Of a DNA stretch of 64,000 bases, positions 8,153-15,984 are shown piece after piece (position 1 is the stretch's first letter; every line of letters begins with the position of its first letter). Under the pieces are notes generated by a model. That model had not been told where the DNA came from. It worked only from the letters and a program-made list of their open reading frames with translations, and did not search any database. Source of the DNA: Sphingomonas sp. (GTDB lineage: Bacteria > Pseudomonadota > Alphaproteobacteria > Sphingomonadales > Sphingomonadaceae); the NCBI RefSeq assembly GCF_024508665.1, contig NZ_JANINP010000006.1, positions 1-64,000 of the forward strand, written 5' to 3'. The position numbers and the translations under genes are program-made.

Positions 8153-9237
8153 TCGTCGGCGGCGGGCCGGCCGGCGCGGTGGCGGCGCTGCTGCTGGCGC
8201 GCGCCGGCGCGCCGCACCTGCTGGTCGAACGCAGCGCCGAGACGGGCGATGCCTTGTGCGGCGGGTTCCTGAGCTGGCGGACGCTCGAGGCGCTCGAACG
8301 CCTTGGCATTCTCCGCGACACGCTCAACCACGACGAAATCCGCCGGTTGCGGCTGTTCGCGGGATCCCATCGGGCCGAGGCGTGGCTACCGCGCCCCGCG
8401 ATCGCGGTGTCGCGGCGACGGCTCGACATCTTGCTACTCGGTCACGCGATCGCCGCCGGTGCGGCGGTCGAACGCGGCGTCGCCGTACGCGCGCTCGAAG
8501 GCGATTGCGTGCGCCTGGCCAACGAGAGCGAAATCACCCCGGACGCCCTGTTCCTCGCCACGGGAAAGCACGATCTGCGCGGACTGGCGCGCGGTGCCGA
8601 GCGCAGCGACGACCCGACCTTGGGCCTGCGCGTCCGGCTGGGGCCGAATGCCGCGCTCGACCGGATGGTCGGCGATGCGATCGAGCTCCATCTGTTCGAC
8701 CGCGGCTATGCCGGGATCGCGCGGCAGGAAGACGGCACCGTCAATCTGTGCATGGCGGTGCACCGGTCGCGGTTGAGCGCGGCGGGATCGCCCGGCCAAT
8801 TGTTAGGCGCGCTGGCGCTCGAATCGCCAGCGCTGGGGGAGCGGCTGGCCTTTCGACATGGCGACGCCACGATCGATGCGGTCGCCAACGTTCCTTATGG
8901 CTGGCGCGCATCGGACGGCACGGCCGGTCTGTTCCGGCTTGGGGATCAGGCCGCGTGCATCCCCAGCCTGGCGGGCGAAGGCATGGGAATCGCGATCGAA
9001 AGCGGTGCGCGGGCGGCGGCCGCGTACCTGCGCCATGGCCCGGCGGGCGCGATCGCCTATCAACGGCGGCTCACCCGCGACTTGGCGACGCCGTTCGCGA
9101 TCGCCAACCACATCCGCGCCGCCGCCGAGCGGCCCGCCTGGGCCGGCGCGCTGATAGCAGCGGTAAGGCTGGCGCCCGGACTCGCCGGAATCGCCGCCCG
9201 TCTAACCCGGATCAGCCACAAGCCGCTTGACGCGTGA
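8131..9237 (+). CDS. FAD-dependent oxidoreductase/monooxygenase of the type III PKS cluster
   Basis: A 368-residue flavoprotein of the geranylgeranyl-reductase / aromatic hydroxylase-like superfamily: N-terminal dinucleotide fold [20 protein letters not shown], a later [22 protein letters not shown] flavin-binding motif, and a Cys-Gly-Gly segment (ALCGGFLSW) as in geranylgeranyl reductase-like enzymes. GTG at 8131 overlaps the methyltransferase by 22 nt and is the last start before the FAD motif. Expected to oxidise or reduce the type III PKS product, e.g. resorcinol to quinone; direction and substrate are inference. Confidence 0.83.
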   Translation: MRRTPALIVGGGPAGAVAALLLARAGAPHLLVERSAETGDALCGGFLSWRTLEALERLGILRDTLNHDEIRRLRLFAGSHRAEAWLPRPAIAVSRRRLDILLLGHAIAAGAAVERGVAVRALEGDCVRLANESEITPDALFLATGKHDLRGLARGAERSDDPTLGLRVRLGPNAALDRMVGDAIELHLFDRGYAGIARQEDGTVNLCMAVHRSRLSAAGSPGQLLGALALESPALGERLAFRHGDATIDAVANVPYGWRASDGTAGLFRLGDQAACIPSLAGEGMGIAIESGARAAAAYLRHGPAGAIAYQRRLTRDLATPFAIANHIRAAAERPAWAGALIAAVRLAPGLAGIAARLTRISHKPLDA

Positions 9238-9262
9238 TCGCAGCGTAACGATCTTCCTGCAC

Positions 9263-9661
9263 ATGGAACATCTCTCGCTCTCCGAATCCGAATGGCGCAA
9301 GCGCCTGACCCCCGAGCAATATCATGTGCTGCGCGAGGCGGGGACCGAACGCGCCTTTGCCGGCATCTACAACGATAACAAGGCCGACGGCATCTATGCC
9401 TGCGCCGCCTGCGACCTCGACCTGTTCGACAGCGCCGACAAATATGATTCGGGATCGGGCTGGCCGAGCTTCACCCAGCCGATCGCCGAGGATCACGTCA
9501 CCAACCACACCGATACGAGCCATGGCATGACGCGAACCGAAACGCGATGCGCGCGCTGCGACAGCCATCTCGGCCACGTCTTTCCGGACGGGCCGCCACC
9601 GACGGGTCTGCGCTATTGCATGAACTCGATCAGCCTCGACTTCCATCCGCGTGCGGATTGA
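9263..9661 (+). CDS. msrB: Peptide-methionine (R)-S-oxide reductase
   Basis: A 132-residue MsrB that repairs the R epimer of methionine sulfoxide. Two zinc-binding CxxC pairs (CAACD and CARCD), the GSGWPSF substrate loop and the C-terminal catalytic Cys in [11 protein letters not shown] are all present. The ATG at 9263 is preferred; an upstream TTG would overlap the FAD oxidoreductase gene. No msrA fusion or neighbour is visible. Confidence 0.95.
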   Translation: MEHLSLSESEWRKRLTPEQYHVLREAGTERAFAGIYNDNKADGIYACAACDLDLFDSADKYDSGSGWPSFTQPIAEDHVTNHTDTSHGMTRTETRCARCDSHLGHVFPDGPPPTGLRYCMNSISLDFHPRAD

Positions 9662-9732
9662 TTGGCGCGGCGAACCGCGTGAAGCCGCGCTTGTCGAGGC
9701 ACGGTTAACCCTCTAAGCCCTCGCCCATAACG

Positions 9733-11877
9733 ATGGCCAAGGCGTCCAAAATTGTCCCCCGATGGCGCCGCTGGCTCGTGCTGGGCCTGCGCCTTACCGG
9801 CGTCGCCGCCTTGCTCGGCATCATTGCGCTCGTCGTCACCGTCTATGTCACCGAATCGCAGCTGCCGAGCTTCGACGAGCTGAAATCCTCGCCCAACGGC
9901 CAGATGATCCGTGTGCTGGCCGATGACGGCACGCCAATCGTCAGCCTGGGGCCGAGCTATGGCGAGTGGCTGCCCTACGCCCAGATCCCGCAAGTGATGA
10001 AGGATGCGATGGTCGCGGTCGAAGACCGACGCTTTCGCAACCATCCCGGCGTCGACCCGATCGGTATCGCGCGCTCGTTCCAGGTGCGCATCACTTCGGG
10101 CCATTGGCGCCAGGGCGGCTCGACCATCACCCAGCAGCTGGCGCGCAACATCTTCCTGTCGTCGACCAAGAAGTTCGGCCGCAAGGCGCGCGAGATGGTG
10201 CTGGCGCTCGCGCTCGAGCGCAAGTTCAGCAAGGACCAGGTGCTCGAACTCTATCTCAACAAGGTCTATTTCGGCGGCGGCGCCTATGGCATCGACGCCG
10301 CGAGCCGCAAGTTCTTCGGCCATGGCGCCAGCACGCTGTCGCTGGGCGAAGCCGCGATCATCGCCGGTCTGGTCAAGGCGCCATCCAATTATTCGCCGAC
10401 CGCCGACGCCCAGGCCGCGGTCAACCGCGCCGGCGTGGTGATCGGGCTGATGAAAGAGACCGGCAAGATCTCCGCCGCCGAAGCGGCCTCGGTCGATCCC
10501 AGGACGGTCAAGCTGGCACCCGAGCCCAACCAGAACAGCGTGCGCTACTTCACCGATTGGGCGCTGCCCCAACTCGAAAACCTGATCGACGAGCCGACCC
10601 GCCCGCTCGAAGTGTGGACGACGATCGACATCCGCATGCAGAAGGCAGCCGATGCCGCGATCGCGGCCTATGCGCCCCGGAATGCGCAAGGCGCGCTGAT
10701 CAGCCTCGACCGTGACGGCGCGGTGCGCGCGATGGTCGGCGGCAAGGATTACGTCACGTCCAACTATAATCGCGGCGTGACCGCTTTGCGCCAGCCGGGA
10801 TCGTCGTTCAAATTGTTCGTCTATCTGGCGGCGCTGGAAGCGGGCCATCGGCCGAGCGACCGCGTGGTCGACGAGCCGATCACGATCAACGGCTGGAGCC
10901 CGCGCAACTCGTCGGGGCGCAATGCCGGCGAAATGGATATCCGGACGGCCTTTGCCTATTCGGTCAACACCGTCGCGGCCAAGATCGGCCAGGAAGTCGG
11001 CTTTTCGACGGTCGCCGACATGGCGCGGCGCTTCGGCATCTCGACCCCGATCTCGACCGTGCCGTCGATGGTGCTGGGATCGAACGACGTCCATCTGATC
11101 GACATGACTCGCGCCTTTGCCAGCGTCGCCAACAAAGGCGTCGCAGTGACCCCCTATGGGATCACCAAGGTGACCTCGATGGGCGAGACGATCTACAGCC
11201 ATGAGGTCGACCGCAGCCATGTGCTGGTAGCACCCTATGTCGCCGCCGAGATGACCGACCTGTTGCAGACCGCGGTCGCCACCGGCACCGGCAAGGCGGC
11301 GCAGATCGGGCGTCCGGTCGCGGGCAAGACCGGCACGACCAGCTCGAACAAGGACGGCTGGTTCCTTGGCTTTTCCTCGGGCCTCACCACCGGCGTGTGG
11401 ATGGGCCGCGACGACGCCAAGAGCATCCCCGGCCTCCAAGGTGGTACCTTGCCCGCACGCGCTTTTGCCGCCTTCATGAAAATCGCCACCGCCGGCCGGC
11501 CGGTCGAGGCGTTCGACACGCAGGTGACCTTGCCCGAATGGCAGCTCGACAACGAAAGCGACTTCGGCCAGCCCGACAACGGCTTGTTCGTCGACCCCGA
11601 CGGCAATCCCATCCCGCCCGACCAGATCGCGCCGGACGCGCCGATCGGCGGCGGCGACGCCGGCCTGCCGCCACAGTCGGAGAACGACCCGCCGCAGACC
11701 GCGCCCGATGGAGCCGATGATGGCGCGCGGCCGGACGAGCGGCTGGACCGCAAATGGATCGATCGCATGACCGGCAGTCCGGGGGCCGATCCCAACCGGC
11801 CCAAGCGCGTCGTCCCGAACGGATCGGCCCCGGCCGATCGCCCGCGCGAGGTTCAGCAGTCCCGCCCGACCCAGTGA
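9733..11877 (+). CDS. Class A penicillin-binding protein (PBP1A family)
   Basis: A 714-residue bifunctional peptidoglycan glycosyltransferase/transpeptidase. It has one N-terminal membrane anchor (about residues 18-42), then a GT51 domain with EDRRFRNHPGVDPIGIARS and GGSTITQQLARN, and a transpeptidase domain with SSFK (catalytic Ser), SVN and KTGTTSSNKDGW. The C-terminal tail is Pro/Asp-rich and low-complexity. It finishes 25 nt inside the convergent metallopeptidase gene. Single-gene unit with no partner outer-membrane activator nearby. Confidence 0.95.
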   Translation: MAKASKIVPRWRRWLVLGLRLTGVAALLGIIALVVTVYVTESQLPSFDELKSSPNGQMIRVLADDGTPIVSLGPSYGEWLPYAQIPQVMKDAMVAVEDRRFRNHPGVDPIGIARSFQVRITSGHWRQGGSTITQQLARNIFLSSTKKFGRKAREMVLALALERKFSKDQVLELYLNKVYFGGGAYGIDAASRKFFGHGASTLSLGEAAIIAGLVKAPSNYSPTADAQAAVNRAGVVIGLMKETGKISAAEAASVDPRTVKLAPEPNQNSVRYFTDWALPQLENLIDEPTRPLEVWTTIDIRMQKAADAAIAAYAPRNAQGALISLDRDGAVRAMVGGKDYVTSNYNRGVTALRQPGSSFKLFVYLAALEAGHRPSDRVVDEPITINGWSPRNSSGRNAGEMDIRTAFAYSVNTVAAKIGQEVGFSTVADMARRFGISTPISTVPSMVLGSNDVHLIDMTRAFASVANKGVAVTPYGITKVTSMGETIYSHEVDRSHVLVAPYVAAEMTDLLQTAVATGTGKAAQIGRPVAGKTGTTSSNKDGWFLGFSSGLTTGVWMGRDDAKSIPGLQGGTLPARAFAAFMKIATAGRPVEAFDTQVTLPEWQLDNESDFGQPDNGLFVDPDGNPIPPDQIAPDAPIGGGDAGLPPQSENDPPQTAPDGADDGARPDERLDRKWIDRMTGSPGADPNRPKRVVPNGSAPADRPREVQQSRPTQ

Positions 11878-12626
11878 AGCGCCGCGCCGTGACGGCGCAG
11901 CCAGGCGCGCGCCGGCGCCGGATCGGTTCCCAGCAATTGCCGGTACGCTGCGTGGAAAGCCGGCGAATGATCCATATGCAGGCGGTGCGCCACTTCGTGC
12001 GCGACGGTCGAGCGGCGGACGTAAGGCGGCGCGCAGATCAGCCGCCAGCTATAGCGGATCGCGCCGGTCGACGCGCAGCTGCCCCAGCGGCCTTTGGGAT
12101 CGGCAACCGTCACGCGGCTGACGGTGACGCCGGCTTTGGCGGCGAATTCGGCGGTTTCCTCGCTCAACACCGCGAGCGCGCGGCGCTTGAGCCAGGTCTC
12201 GATACGGCGGGGCAGGCCCTCCAGCGGGCCGCCGCAGACTAACCGCAGGTCACCCTCACCCTTCCCACCCGGCTGCGCCGGGCGGGCCCCTTCCCTCTCC
12301 CATTGGGAGAGGAAGGGAGCGCCGAAGGCGCGGAAGGGTGAGGGTGTCTCGGCTAGCTGAATGGCCCGCGACCGGTCCGGCGACCAGTCGATCACGACAT
12401 CCTCGCCCTCGACCGGGATCACGGCCCCCGGCACGAACGGCCTGCCCTCTGGCAGTCTCGCGCGCTGCGCTTCGATCCATCCGCGATGATCATTGGCCCA
12501 GGCCATTGCCTGTTTGAGCGAGGCACGCGGCGGGATGGTCAGCCGTACGCGCCCGCTCGCCGGGTCGACCGACAGCCGCATCCGCCGGGCGCGGGCATGG
12601 CGGACGACGTCGAGATCGCCGGTCAC
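11853..12626 (-). CDS. YgjP-type (M48-like, DUF45) metal-dependent hydrolase carrying an in-frame repeat
   Basis: A 257-residue protein with the zinc motif HEVAH at residues 210-214 followed by HMDHSPAFH, and the upstream family block DPKGRWGSCASTGAIRYSWR. The GTG start at 12626 overlaps the ycgN-like stop (GTGA), giving the expected N-terminus. Residues about 93-126 (ETPSPFRAFGAPFLSQWERE onward) are foreign to the family and are encoded by a palindromic repeat at 12251-12346. The insert lies in the variable N-terminal half before the conserved GGPLEGLPRRIE, so activity may be retained. Last gene of an sco-ycgN operon. Confidence 0.87.
   Translation of the reverse strand: MTGDLDVVRHARARRMRLSVDPASGRVRLTIPPRASLKQAMAWANDHRGWIEAQRARLPEGRPFVPGAVIPVEGEDVVIDWSPDRSRAIQLAETPSPFRAFGAPFLSQWEREGARPAQPGGKGEGDLRLVCGGPLEGLPRRIETWLKRRALAVLSEETAEFAAKAGVTVSRVTVADPKGRWGSCASTGAIRYSWRLICAPPYVRRSTVAHEVAHRLHMDHSPAFHAAYRQLLGTDPAPARAWLRRHGAALHWVGRDC
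12251..12346. repeat. Cloverleaf-like palindromic repeat inside a coding sequence
   Basis: An outer 15-bp perfect stem (12251-12265 with 12332-12346) encloses three hairpins: CCCGGC/GCCGGG at 12268-12282, CTCTCCC/GGGAGAG extended by a bulged CTTCC/GGAAG at about 12288-12317, and GCGCC/GGCGC at 12319-12331. It is translated in frame on the minus strand within the YgjP-type hydrolase. It belongs with the other 'CCTCCC/GGGAGG' repeats of this window by base composition, though not as a close copy. Confidence 0.85.
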
Positions 12627-13060
12627 AGCTTGCGGTCGACCAGATGGAATTCGAGTTCGCCGGCATCGTCCTCGCTGACCGTCCAGCCGCGTGTCGATTC
12701 GCCGGCGCGGTGCACTGCTTCGCGATCGCCGCTGACGAGATAATGCCAGTCGGGCAGCTTCTCGCCATTGGCACGCAGGCGATAGGCGCAGGTCGAGGGC
12801 AGCCAGTCGGTGGTGAAGACGTTCTTGACCGTCAGCCGAACGCAATCCGGCACATAAGCGCGGCGGTTGCGGTAGTCCTTGCATTGACCCGAACGGCGAT
12901 CGAGCATGCGGCATGCCACGTTGGTCGGATAGAGCTCGCCGGTCTCGTCATCCTCGAGCTTGTGGATGCAGCATTTGCCGCAGCCGTCGCACAACGCCTC
13001 CCACTGGCCGCGATCGAGTTCGGCCAGCGTCTTGGTTTCCCAGAACCTGTCGGTCGTCAC
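12623..13060 (-). CDS. YcgN family cysteine-cluster protein (UPF0260)
   Basis: A 145-residue protein with the N-terminal CDGCGKCCIHKLEDDETGEL and later CRMLD...QCKDYRNR and PDCVRL, the Cys arrangement of the YcgN/YkgJ zinc/iron-chelator family. Function is unknown, though a metal-binding role is generally assumed. The GTG at 13060 overlaps the SCO stop as GTGA, and its own stop overlaps the next gene the same way, so the three-gene unit is strongly coupled. Confidence 0.92.
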   Translation of the reverse strand: MTTDRFWETKTLAELDRGQWEALCDGCGKCCIHKLEDDETGELYPTNVACRMLDRRSGQCKDYRNRRAYVPDCVRLTVKNVFTTDWLPSTCAYRLRANGEKLPDWHYLVSGDREAVHRAGESTRGWTVSEDDAGELEFHLVDRKL

Positions 13061-13647
13061 GTGTTAGTCTTCACCCAGCGCTTGATCTCATTGGCGGTCG
13101 CTTGCGCCCCCTGTTCGGTGGGGAGCAGCACCAGCGGCCTGCCGTCACCGTCCATCAGATAGGCAGCGTTGGAATGTTCGACCAGATAGCCGCCATTGGG
13201 AGTGGTCTTACCCTTGGACGCGAACACGCCATATTCCGTCTTGACCGAATCGATCGCGGCCACGCTGCCGGTCAGGCCGACGAAGCGGGGATAGAAAGCG
13301 CGGACGAACTGCTTGACCACTGCCGGCGTGTCGCGCTCGGGGTCGACCGTCACGAACACCGGCACGACCTTGGCCGAGACCGCGGGATCGCTCTTGTCGA
13401 GCAGCCGCATCGCCGCGCCGATCGTCTGCGCCGTGGTCGGGCAGACGTCGGGGCAGTAAGTATATCCGAAATACATGATGCGATATTTGCCCGCGAACGC
13501 CTTGTCGGTGATCGCCTTGCCGTCCTGATCGATCAGCTGGAACGGGCCGCCGATCCTGGCGCCGGCCAGCGGCGGATCGGCCGGGGTGGCGTTCGAGCAG
13601 GCGGCGAGCGCCATCAGCAGCGAAATCGGAAGCAAACGCAGGTTCAT
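13057..13647 (-). CDS. SCO family copper chaperone / thioredoxin-like lipoprotein
   Basis: A 196-residue protein with a lipoprotein signal (LLMALAAC, Cys about residue 17) and the copper-binding TYCPDVCP motif (CxxxC) with the distal His in VEHSNAAYLMD. SCO proteins deliver copper to the CuA site of cytochrome c oxidase or act as periplasmic disulfide reductases. First gene of the sco-ycgN-ygjP-like operon, all joined by GTGA overlaps. The oxidase genes are not in the window. Confidence 0.94.
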   Translation of the reverse strand: MNLRLLPISLLMALAACSNATPADPPLAGARIGGPFQLIDQDGKAITDKAFAGKYRIMYFGYTYCPDVCPTTAQTIGAAMRLLDKSDPAVSAKVVPVFVTVDPERDTPAVVKQFVRAFYPRFVGLTGSVAAIDSVKTEYGVFASKGKTTPNGGYLVEHSNAAYLMDGDGRPLVLLPTEQGAQATANEIKRWVKTNT

Positions 13648-13720
13648 CGCGGCGCCAGCCTTGATCTTTTACGGGCGGCTACGCAAGTTGATCCCGACTT
13701 TTCCCGCAGGGCATCAGATC

Positions 13721-14344
13721 ATGATCGCACGTCTTTCCCGCATTGCGTTTATCGGGGCGCTTGCCGGCGCGCTGGCCGTCACCGCCTTCCCCGCCGCGGC
13801 GCAGCTCGCCAGCGGCTCGCCCGGTTATCAATTCCTCGACGCGGTCAAGAACGACAAGGGCAGCGACGTCGAATCGATCCTGGCCAAGCCGGGTTCGCGG
13901 ATCATCGACACCCAGGACCCGTCGAGCGGTGAAGGCGCGCTGCACATCGTCGTCCGCCGCGACGATTCGCGCTATCTGTCCTATCTGCTCGCTAAGGGCG
14001 CCAATCCCAATATCAAGAACCGCCAGGGCGACACGCCGCTGCTGGTGGCGGTCGACCGCGGCTATGGCGACCTCATTCCAATCCTGCTCAAGAACAAGGC
14101 CAACCCCAATTTGGCGGGCGACGGCGGTCAGACCCCTTTGATCAAGGCGGTGTTGCGGCGAGACGAAGACATGGCGCGCGCTCTGATCGAGGGTGGTGCC
14201 GATCCCGACAGGCGCGATTACCTGACGGGCAAATCGGCGCGCGAGTACGCCAATGGCGATTCGCGTAGCCCGGGCATGATCAAGCTGTTCGCCGATCTGC
14301 CGGCCGCCCCAAAGCGCGGCGTGTCCGGCCCGACGCTTCGTTGA
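13721..14344 (+). CDS. Secreted ankyrin-repeat protein
   Basis: A 207-residue protein with a signal peptide (GALAGALAVTAFPAAAQ, cleavage near residue 27) followed by about four ankyrin repeats, seen as GALHIVVRRDDSRYLSYLLAKGA, GDTPLLVAVDRGYGDLIPIL, GQTPLIKAVLRRDEDMARAL and a degenerate last unit. The ATG at 13721 is preferred, since the frame upstream overlaps the divergent SCO gene. Ankyrins are protein-binding; the periplasmic partner is unknown. A second secreted ankyrin protein lies at 54805. Confidence 0.85.
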   Translation: MIARLSRIAFIGALAGALAVTAFPAAAQLASGSPGYQFLDAVKNDKGSDVESILAKPGSRIIDTQDPSSGEGALHIVVRRDDSRYLSYLLAKGANPNIKNRQGDTPLLVAVDRGYGDLIPILLKNKANPNLAGDGGQTPLIKAVLRRDEDMARALIEGGADPDRRDYLTGKSAREYANGDSRSPGMIKLFADLPAAPKRGVSGPTLR

Positions 14345-14359
14345 ATCGGTCCCGGCCGC

Positions 14360-14374
14360 TTCAGCTCGGCTGAA
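14360..14374. terminator. Short hairpin between convergent genes
   Basis: A 6-bp stem TTCAGC/GCTGAA with a 3-nt loop lies in the 41-bp gap between the ankyrin and flippase stops. It could terminate both strands; there is no T-run. Confidence 0.35.
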
Positions 14375-14385
14375 ATGGAATCGAG

Positions 14386-15942
14386 CTAGCCGGCGCCGGC
14401 GCCGGGCAATTTCTTGAACAATGCCCGGTCCTCTGGCCGGAACGCCCATTTCCACAGCACGAACAGATAGGTCACCAGGATCGCAGGCTCGCCGACCGAG
14501 AGCTCGATCCATTCATAGCTTTTGGGCAGCGACGTGAACGCCGCCCCGACCAGGATCGTGACCGCCGCGGCGGCGAGCAGCGACCAGCGCCATCCCGCCA
14601 CCCGCGCCTTCAGCAGCCGGGCGAGGAAATTGGACTTGATCACCGAACCGACGCTGAGCGCGACGAACAAGGCGATCGCGACGCTGACCCCCTGGACCGA
14701 GTCGCGCGTGCCCAGCCGCGCCAGGATCGAGCGGTCCCAGTCGATCGACCGCATCACCGCGACCAATGTGAAGCTCAATACGATCTGCAGCACCAGCACG
14801 CCGATCGAGATCATCAGATTGCGGTGGCGCGCAATATAGACCAGCGCCGATTCGCACACCGCGCCGGTCGAAGCGAACACCTCCGCCCATAACAGGAAAG
14901 CGAGCGCGGCAGTGCCGGCGACGAATTGCTTGCCGACCAAGCCCATCACCGCCTCGCCCGGAATCGAGGCCATCAGCGCCAGACAGGTCTGCAGCGCCAT
15001 GATCCAGAAACCGACCTGGCGCACCTGATCGGCGATCGCGGCCTTGTCGTCGCGCGCTAGGCTGGTGGCGATCACCGGCCCCAGGATCGGGTCGAAGCTG
15101 GTCTTCAGTTTCTGCGGCAGCGAGGCGACCTGCTGCGCCATGTAATAGATGCCGACGATCGCCGGCGGGAACAGCAGCCCCAGGATGAAACGGTCGACAT
15201 TGCGCGTCGCCCATTCGATCGCGTCGGCACCGGCCAGCGGCGCATTGCGCCGGGCCAGGGTCGCGACGTGCGCGACGTGCGGCGTCCAGCCGCGCGGAAG
15301 CCCATAGCTGCGGATCAGCGGGATCAGCGAGGCGACCATCGCCGCGACCATCGACAGCATGTACGCGAGCACGAGTCCGTCGCGCGCGCTGACGAAGTAG
15401 AAACCCAACGCGGCGATCGAGATCGTCCACGGCTCGACCACCGCGCGCGCGGTGACGCTCGCCTTGATATTGTGACGATAGGCCAGCGCCGACAGGGCGA
15501 CATCCGACCAGGCGCTGGCAACGATGATGCACGGCAACAATCGCTCTATCAGGCTGATGTCGCCGTGCGGGTACATCACGCGCGGCAGCGCGATCAGCAC
15601 GGCGCCGGCGATGGTCGAGGCGAGCATCGCCACCGCCATCCCATCCCACACGACATGCGGATGGGGACGATCCGTCGTGGCGAGCGCTTGCGCCATGCCG
15701 CGCTTCAGCCCCAGGGTCGCGATCAATGCGGCGAGTTCGACCACGACGACCGCGAGCGCGAATCGCCCGACCGCATCGGGCCCGTAGAGCCGGCCTGCGA
15801 CGAACAGGAACGGCAGCCGTGCGACGAGCCGCAGAATGAACCCACCGATATTGGTCCGCCCGCCCTTGGCCAATACGGCAAGGTCGTCGGTCGGGCCGGT
15901 GGGGGGCACGACCGGCGCAGTGGCGGCGGTGTCAGTCGACAC
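14386..15942 (-). CDS. Polysaccharide flippase (Wzx / MATE-like, oligosaccharide exporter)
   Basis: A 518-residue integral membrane protein with about 12-14 hydrophobic segments and the Wzx-like opening GGRTNIGGFILRLVARLPFLFVAGRLYGPDAVGRFALAV. It probably flips lipid-linked oligosaccharide units for exopolysaccharide or O-antigen. The start is uncertain: GTG 15942 is chosen over TTG 15972, and there is no in-frame ATG near. It lies 42 bp downstream of polA on the same strand; no glycosyltransferases are adjacent, so it may be an isolated exporter. Confidence 0.8.
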   Translation of the reverse strand: MSTDTAATAPVVPPTGPTDDLAVLAKGGRTNIGGFILRLVARLPFLFVAGRLYGPDAVGRFALAVVVVELAALIATLGLKRGMAQALATTDRPHPHVVWDGMAVAMLASTIAGAVLIALPRVMYPHGDISLIERLLPCIIVASAWSDVALSALAYRHNIKASVTARAVVEPWTISIAALGFYFVSARDGLVLAYMLSMVAAMVASLIPLIRSYGLPRGWTPHVAHVATLARRNAPLAGADAIEWATRNVDRFILGLLFPPAIVGIYYMAQQVASLPQKLKTSFDPILGPVIATSLARDDKAAIADQVRQVGFWIMALQTCLALMASIPGEAVMGLVGKQFVAGTAALAFLLWAEVFASTGAVCESALVYIARHRNLMISIGVLVLQIVLSFTLVAVMRSIDWDRSILARLGTRDSVQGVSVAIALFVALSVGSVIKSNFLARLLKARVAGWRWSLLAAAAVTILVGAAFTSLPKSYEWIELSVGEPAILVTYLFVLWKWAFRPEDRALFKKLPGAGAG

Positions 15943-15984
15943 GCGCCATCCCTTCAGCCATGCGCCCGGCAAGCGGGAAATCGA

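Noticed and set aside
9613..11439. A 608-residue minus-strand frame over the PBP1A gene
   Set aside because: Antisense shadow of a convincing penicillin-binding protein with all motifs; composition is typical of reverse-complemented high-GC genes.
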